A stretch of DNA of 64,000 bases, from assembly GCF_000327385.1 (NCBI RefSeq), contig NW_008710566.1, positions 429,101-493,100 of the forward strand. The letters are read 5' to 3'. Shown piece by piece: positions 62,201-64,000 of this stretch. The DNA is from Lottia gigantea. Lineage: Eukaryota > Mollusca > Gastropoda > Lottiidae. Position numbers and translations under genes: made by a program. The notes under the pieces are model-generated. The model was not told the DNA's origin, searched no databases, and was given only the letters and a program-made list of their open reading frames with translations. Every line of letters begins with the position of its first letter. Position 1 is the first letter of the stretch.

Positions 62201-63513
62201 CGATAAGACTGAAGCCTCATTGGCTGAAAGGAATCTTCTGATATCCTATTGGCTGATCCTAGTCCTTGATCTATGATTGGTTAATCAGGAAAAGTGACTA
62301 GGATTGGTTGATTAAAATTACATTAGATCATGCAGGGTGTTCTTCATTACTGGTTGTTAGTTTCATGCTTTAAAGAAATTGTTACTGCGATTCTATTCAC
62401 AAGTTTTTGGGAAATTAGACTTGCAGATCAAATACTCGACTGTGCATATTAAAAAAAAAATAAACACAAAGAGTCCACTTTATAGTTAGGTAAGATAGGT
62501 AGTAAATAATGCAACACAAGTTTTATCTACTTAAAGGGATTGTAAAGAGGTTTTCTAAATCTTTTATGTGTATTGGAGACACTGATAGTATCAATTAGCA
62601 CCATTCCAATTTTGTGGTTCCTGCAATTCCACTAAATCTAAGTGTTTGATGATGTCACTAATCGAGAAGGGCCTTGTGTGATAAAGCATATTTTGTGATA
62701 CATCATCAAACACTTATTTTTTGTGGAATTGCAGGCATCAGACGTCTGATTGAAAATTAGAATGGTGCAAATTGATGCTATCAGTGTCCCTGATACATAT
62801 ACAAAATTTAGACATCCTTCTTTACAATCTATAGAATATAATGGACTGTTTTGAAGCATTTCTGAATGTGTTTAAATATCTACAAATTTCTGCAAATTAT
62901 CAACCAAATAAAATCTTGAGTACCAATTCCTTTCTGACATATAAAATTCGAATGAGTATTTATAATCATACATTTACATTAATACAATGAACATAAATAA
63001 CGTCTTGAATCATCCAGGGTCATGAGTCAGACCCATGACGGTTCAAAACGCACAAACAACAGACAGCACATAGGCCTAAACCCTGGTTTCCAACCTTGAT
63101 ATTAGTACCACTTTGGAATACCAACAAATACCACAATGGGTACCTATAAGGTCAGTTGGTAATTTGTTTAAGGTGAATGATAGGGTACTAACAGTGTCTT
63201 GAATCCAGATTACGTTTCAGTACAGGATCAAACAGAATGCAAACATGTTGTAAAACTCAAAAGGAACAAAATGTCATGAAGCACCAAAATCTCTGGTTCA
63301 CATTTTTCTGTGCAGAATTTTTTGGGCTAGTGACAGAAGCAAGTGATATAACACGTCCCTCACTTCAAGAACACTGACTAAAGTTCCTTACCTGAAACTC
63401 ATCTCTAGGTGGCACCACTGGTTCTGGTTTCTTTGCCTCTGGTTTGAAAATTGGAATGACCCCAAATAAATCGGATGCCGTTTCACTGTTACGATGATCT
63501 GTTAGTCCACTTT
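41211..63513 (-). CDS. PARD3: PARD3/Bazooka polarity scaffold; 5' exons beyond window
   Basis: Cortical scaffold that gathers PAR-6, aPKC and phosphoinositides to set cell polarity. Exons in coding order: 63392-63513, 61595-61792, 59372-59433, 58057-58209, 56962-57087, 55972-56393, 55662-55801, 55100-55261, 54291-54539, 53467-54006, 52905-53056, 52353-52492, 48048-48158, 46809-47048, 44825-44987, 44017-44148, 43148-43601, 42521-42594, 41211-41679. All phases agree; 1368 residues in the window. Seen: PDZ1 (DGGPLGIHVIP, about 165-235), a Pro-rich linker ending KIGKRINIQLKKG, PDZ2 (LGLGFSVTSRD, IPIYIKNILPQGAA), PDZ3 (GLGVSVKG, DLGIFIKSVMPGGAA), DEVIIENDAY, the aPKC-target motif FSREGFGRQSMSEKR with Ser793, HRPRACNESFRAAVDRSYE, Lys-rich GGILKGFLRFGRKS, Gln-rich coiled region and an Arg/Tyr-rich tail ending SAKV. 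The N-terminal CR1 oligomerisation domain is outside the window. Secure assignment. Confidence 0.96.
41771..41970. mobile_element. Foldback element in PARD3 intron
   Basis: Left arm TATGAACACAATTTTATGGA, GTAACTTGCGATGTTTCGAC; right arm GTCGCAAGTTATTTATTAAA, ATATAATTGTGTTCATA. It lies between the last two PARD3 exons. Confidence 0.75.
42754..42956. repeat. Dispersed GACG-rich element with terminal hairpin
   Basis: Nearly the same as 590-822: GGGCAATAACTCTGCTTCTA, then GACGGATGGACAGGGGTGCC and the ACGTCCACAT / ATGTGGGCGT stem. Confidence 0.8.
43148..43601 (-). CDS. PARD3: PARD3 Gln-rich exon
   Basis: Encodes RLQQEQRRLQQQQ, a run of seven Gln all written CAA, a Ser/Asn-rich middle, then SLPRPSSKTDKIQQLRAEHQ and LDAAEEYYERRIIEEERR. 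The coiled-coil end resembles the C-terminal helices of vertebrate PARD3. It exits in phase 0 into the 74-nt exon 42521-42594, which restores phase 2 needed by the last exon. Confidence 0.9.
44214..44492 (-). mobile_element. tRNA-derived SINE, internally shortened
   Basis: Reverse copy in a PARD3 intron ending CCACCACGGCTCCC. It lacks part of the 3' region (GGAGTTTTTAAATTTTGCCA junction). Confidence 0.8.
45100..45432 (+). mobile_element. MITE family M1, 3'-truncated
   Basis: Begins TTTAAAGATGGGTTCCCTTA; the right end is lost after ATTAATCAAATAGTT. Confidence 0.75.
45914..46276. mobile_element. Foldback MITE family M2 copy
   Basis: Ends TTAAAGTGATACTACACCTT and AAGATGTAGTATCACTTTAA. Confidence 0.85.
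47050..47670. repeat. Degenerate AAACACAAATGTAATG repeats in PARD3 intron
   Basis: Units such as AAACACAAATGTAATGAAGT, CCAAAACACAAATGACATGA recur from about 47330; the part next to the exon is A-rich (AAAAATAACATG). The minus-strand ORFs (LHLCFGF-like) are low-complexity artefacts. Confidence 0.8.
48165..48960. repeat. 20-bp minisatellite, about 39 units
   Basis: Unit ACTTATAGTAACACATAGCT with minor variants (ATTGCT, ATATCT, ACAGCT). The array begins within a few bases of the splice acceptor of PARD3 exon 48048-48158, and degenerate units form the acceptor's own upstream sequence. Confidence 0.95.
49047..49287. mobile_element. Foldback MITE family M3 copy
   Basis: TTAAAGAGATTCTAAACAGG at the left and AACTTCTTTACAATCCCTGG at the right, with the CAGATGTCTGTGGTTC pair. 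Confidence 0.75.
49565..49766. mobile_element. MITE with CACTTCAGTTAGGGTCTAA ends
   Basis: The left end CACTTCAGTTAGGGTCTAAT and following CAGCCCTCTT are mirrored by AAGAGGGCTG and TTAGACCCTAACTGAAGTG at the right. No ORF. Only one copy seen. Confidence 0.8.
50104..50417 (+). mobile_element. tRNA-derived SINE
   Basis: Plus copy with CACGGTGGCTCAGTGAG and GGTTCAATCCC. The segment between the two tRNA-like boxes is shortened relative to 4813. It abuts a family M5 element. Confidence 0.85.
50418..50613. mobile_element. Foldback element family M5 copy
   Basis: CCAGCCTCTGAAAGATATTT and its mirror CTTTCAGAGGCTGGAATAG, with TGTGGAAAATCCCCATTAAA as in the other copies. Confidence 0.7.
50890..51264 (-). 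mobile_element. MITE family M1 copy
   Basis: Reverse orientation: CTTAAAGATGGGTTTCCTCA to AGGGAACCCATCTTTAAA. Confidence 0.8.
51842..52012. mobile_element. Small MITE with GGGGCCTTATTCT ends
   Basis: GGGGTCTTATTCTTGAAAA and TTTTGGAGAATAAGGCCCC form 19-bp inverted ends around an AT-rich body with CCAATCAGATTG. A partial relative lies near 43700-43820. Confidence 0.75.
52353..52492 (-). CDS. PARD3: PARD3 exon with aPKC-target motif
   Basis: Encodes SPEGDPGGFSREGFGRQSM then SEKRKGHIDPRTTEQFW. In vertebrates the Ser of GRQSMSEKR (Ser827) is phosphorylated by aPKC; here it is residue 793 of the partial protein. Confidence 0.93.
54590..55060. repeat. ~35-bp minisatellite between PARD3 PDZ2 and PDZ3 exons
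   Basis: About 13 units of AAGCTTAAAATTAGGCATGA, GTCAATGAGTAAAG with small indels. Confidence 0.9.
57596..57974 (-). mobile_element. MITE family M1 copy
   Basis: TTTTAAAGATGTGTTTCCTT to GATGGAACCCATCTTTAAT. Confidence 0.8.
58454..58720 (-). mobile_element. tRNA-derived SINE, diverged
   Basis: Reverse copy (GAAATGAATGGAGTTTTACG, CAACTGTTGAGGGATCTTT). More diverged than the others and lacking the tRNA-like head. Confidence 0.7.
58814..58971. repeat. Long inverted repeat, arms of about 66 bp
   Basis: AAGCAATGAACGATGGGCCC and CACTGCAGTTACG on the left pair with CGTAACTGCAGTG and GGTCCATCGTTCATTGCTT on the right, with a short centre near 58886-58905. It lies in a PARD3 intron. Confidence 0.85.
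59525..59703. mobile_element. Foldback MITE family M3, partial
   Basis: GCAAAATATGCTTTATCACA, ACCACAGACGTCTGATTGAA, AAACCTATTAACAATCCCTT. Confidence 0.7.
59949..60330. mobile_element. GTTTACA-terminus DNA element
   Basis: Ends TTATACCCCTTTTACACTAG with GCCCCGATAAAG and CTTTATCGGAGC with CGAGTGTAAACGGGATATAA. GC-rich body with repeated GGGCCAGGC. Related to the element at 5418-6816. Confidence 0.75.
60541..60916 (+). mobile_element. MITE family M1 copy
   Basis: AATTAAAGATGGGTTCCCTT to AAGGAAAACCATCTTTAA, nearly full length. Confidence 0.8.
61141..61502. mobile_element. Foldback MITE family M2 copy
   Basis: TGTGATACTACGTCTTAGAA and TTCTAAGACATAGTATCACT ends, 90 bp from PARD3 exon 61595-61792. 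Confidence 0.85.
61935..62195. repeat. ~31-bp minisatellite
   Basis: About eight units of GGCTGATAGAAATAATCAGG, AACCCCATT in a PARD3 intron. Confidence 0.9.
62532..62829. mobile_element. Foldback MITE family M3, complete copy
   Basis: AAAGGGATTGTAAAGAGGTT with TTCTAAAT at the left, AAATTTAGACATCCTTCTTT with ACAAT at the right, paired internal arms. Confidence 0.8.
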
Positions 63514-63534
63514 CTGCAAACAAAAATGAAGAGT

Positions 63535-64000
63535 TTTATATCCCTGTTCTGTAATCCTACTTTTCTGTATCTTATTGAACTAATGAAATGAAATGTAGTT
63601 TTATATCCTACTTTTCTGTATCTTATTGAACTAATGAAATGAAATGGTGTTTTATATCCTACTGCTCTGTACCTTATTGAACTAATGAAATGAAATGGTG
63701 TTTTATATCTTACTGTTCTATATCTTATTGAACTAATGAAATGAAATAGAGTTTCATATCTTACTGTTCTATATCTTATTGAACTAATGAAATGAAATGG
63801 TGTTTTATATCCTACTGTTCTGTATCTTATTGAACTAATGAAATGTAATGGAGTTTTATATCCTAATGTTCTGTATGTAATTGAACTAATGAAATGAAAT
63901 GGTGTTTTATATCCTACTGTTCTGTATCTTATTGAACTAATGAAATGAAATGGTGTTTTATATCTTACTGTTCTATATCTTATTGAACTAATGAAATGAA
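63535..64000. repeat. ~50-bp minisatellite running off the window
   Basis: About nine units of TTTTATATCCTACTGTTCTG, TATCTTATTGAACTAATGAA, ATGAAATGG. The TTTTATATCCTACTTTTCTG start resembles the 3' end of the SINE (TTTTACGTCCTACTTTTCTG), so the array may have grown from a SINE tail. Confidence 0.9.

Overview
This window is AT-rich animal nuclear DNA: large introns, GT-AG spliced genes, tRNA-derived SINEs, many short inverted-repeat elements and long minisatellites. Protein similarity and the repeat style (GACG-rich dispersed elements ending in a GTGGGCGTATAA hairpin) point to a lophotrochozoan, probably a mollusc. That placement is inference; no species marker is present.

Four protein genes can be built exon by exon with consistent phases. 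(1) 1-13414, minus strand: UBA5, the E1-like enzyme of the UFM1 pathway, 11 exons; the 3' end lies outside the window. (2) 15343-20152, minus strand: a two-exon gene for a predicted secreted protein with a PAN/apple-like N-terminal domain, a Ser/Thr-rich middle and an acidic tail. Its 3.9 kb intron is half filled by a 51-bp satellite. (3) 25574-37169, plus strand: a Golgi polypeptide N-acetylgalactosaminyltransferase (GALNT family) of about 694 residues with TM anchor, long acidic stem, catalytic domain and ricin-type lectin domain. (4) 41211-64000, minus strand: PARD3/Bazooka, 19 exons in the window, with three PDZ domains and the conserved aPKC-target motif; the N-terminal CR1 region is outside.

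The most remarkable feature is in the GALNT gene. Between the exon ending in the DSH metal motif and the exon carrying the Gal/GalNAc-T motif lie five tandem versions of the same catalytic-domain exon (28330-32465). Four are open and share identical splice phases (1 in, 2 out), so a reading frame survives only if exactly one is used. The second is disrupted. This looks like a mutually exclusive exon cassette that would swap part of the catalytic domain near the peptide-binding groove. A 41-bp hairpin lies in the intron between the first two versions.

Introns and intergenic spaces carry at least eight dispersed repeat families (one SINE, two hAT-like insertions with 8-bp target duplications, several MITE or foldback families) and about ten tandem arrays. 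Some arrays touch splice sites of host exons. No rRNA, tRNA gene, CRISPR array, retrovirus-like or capsid-bearing element was recognised. The four genes have unrelated functions (ufmylation, secreted protein, O-glycosylation, cell polarity) and are simply neighbours.
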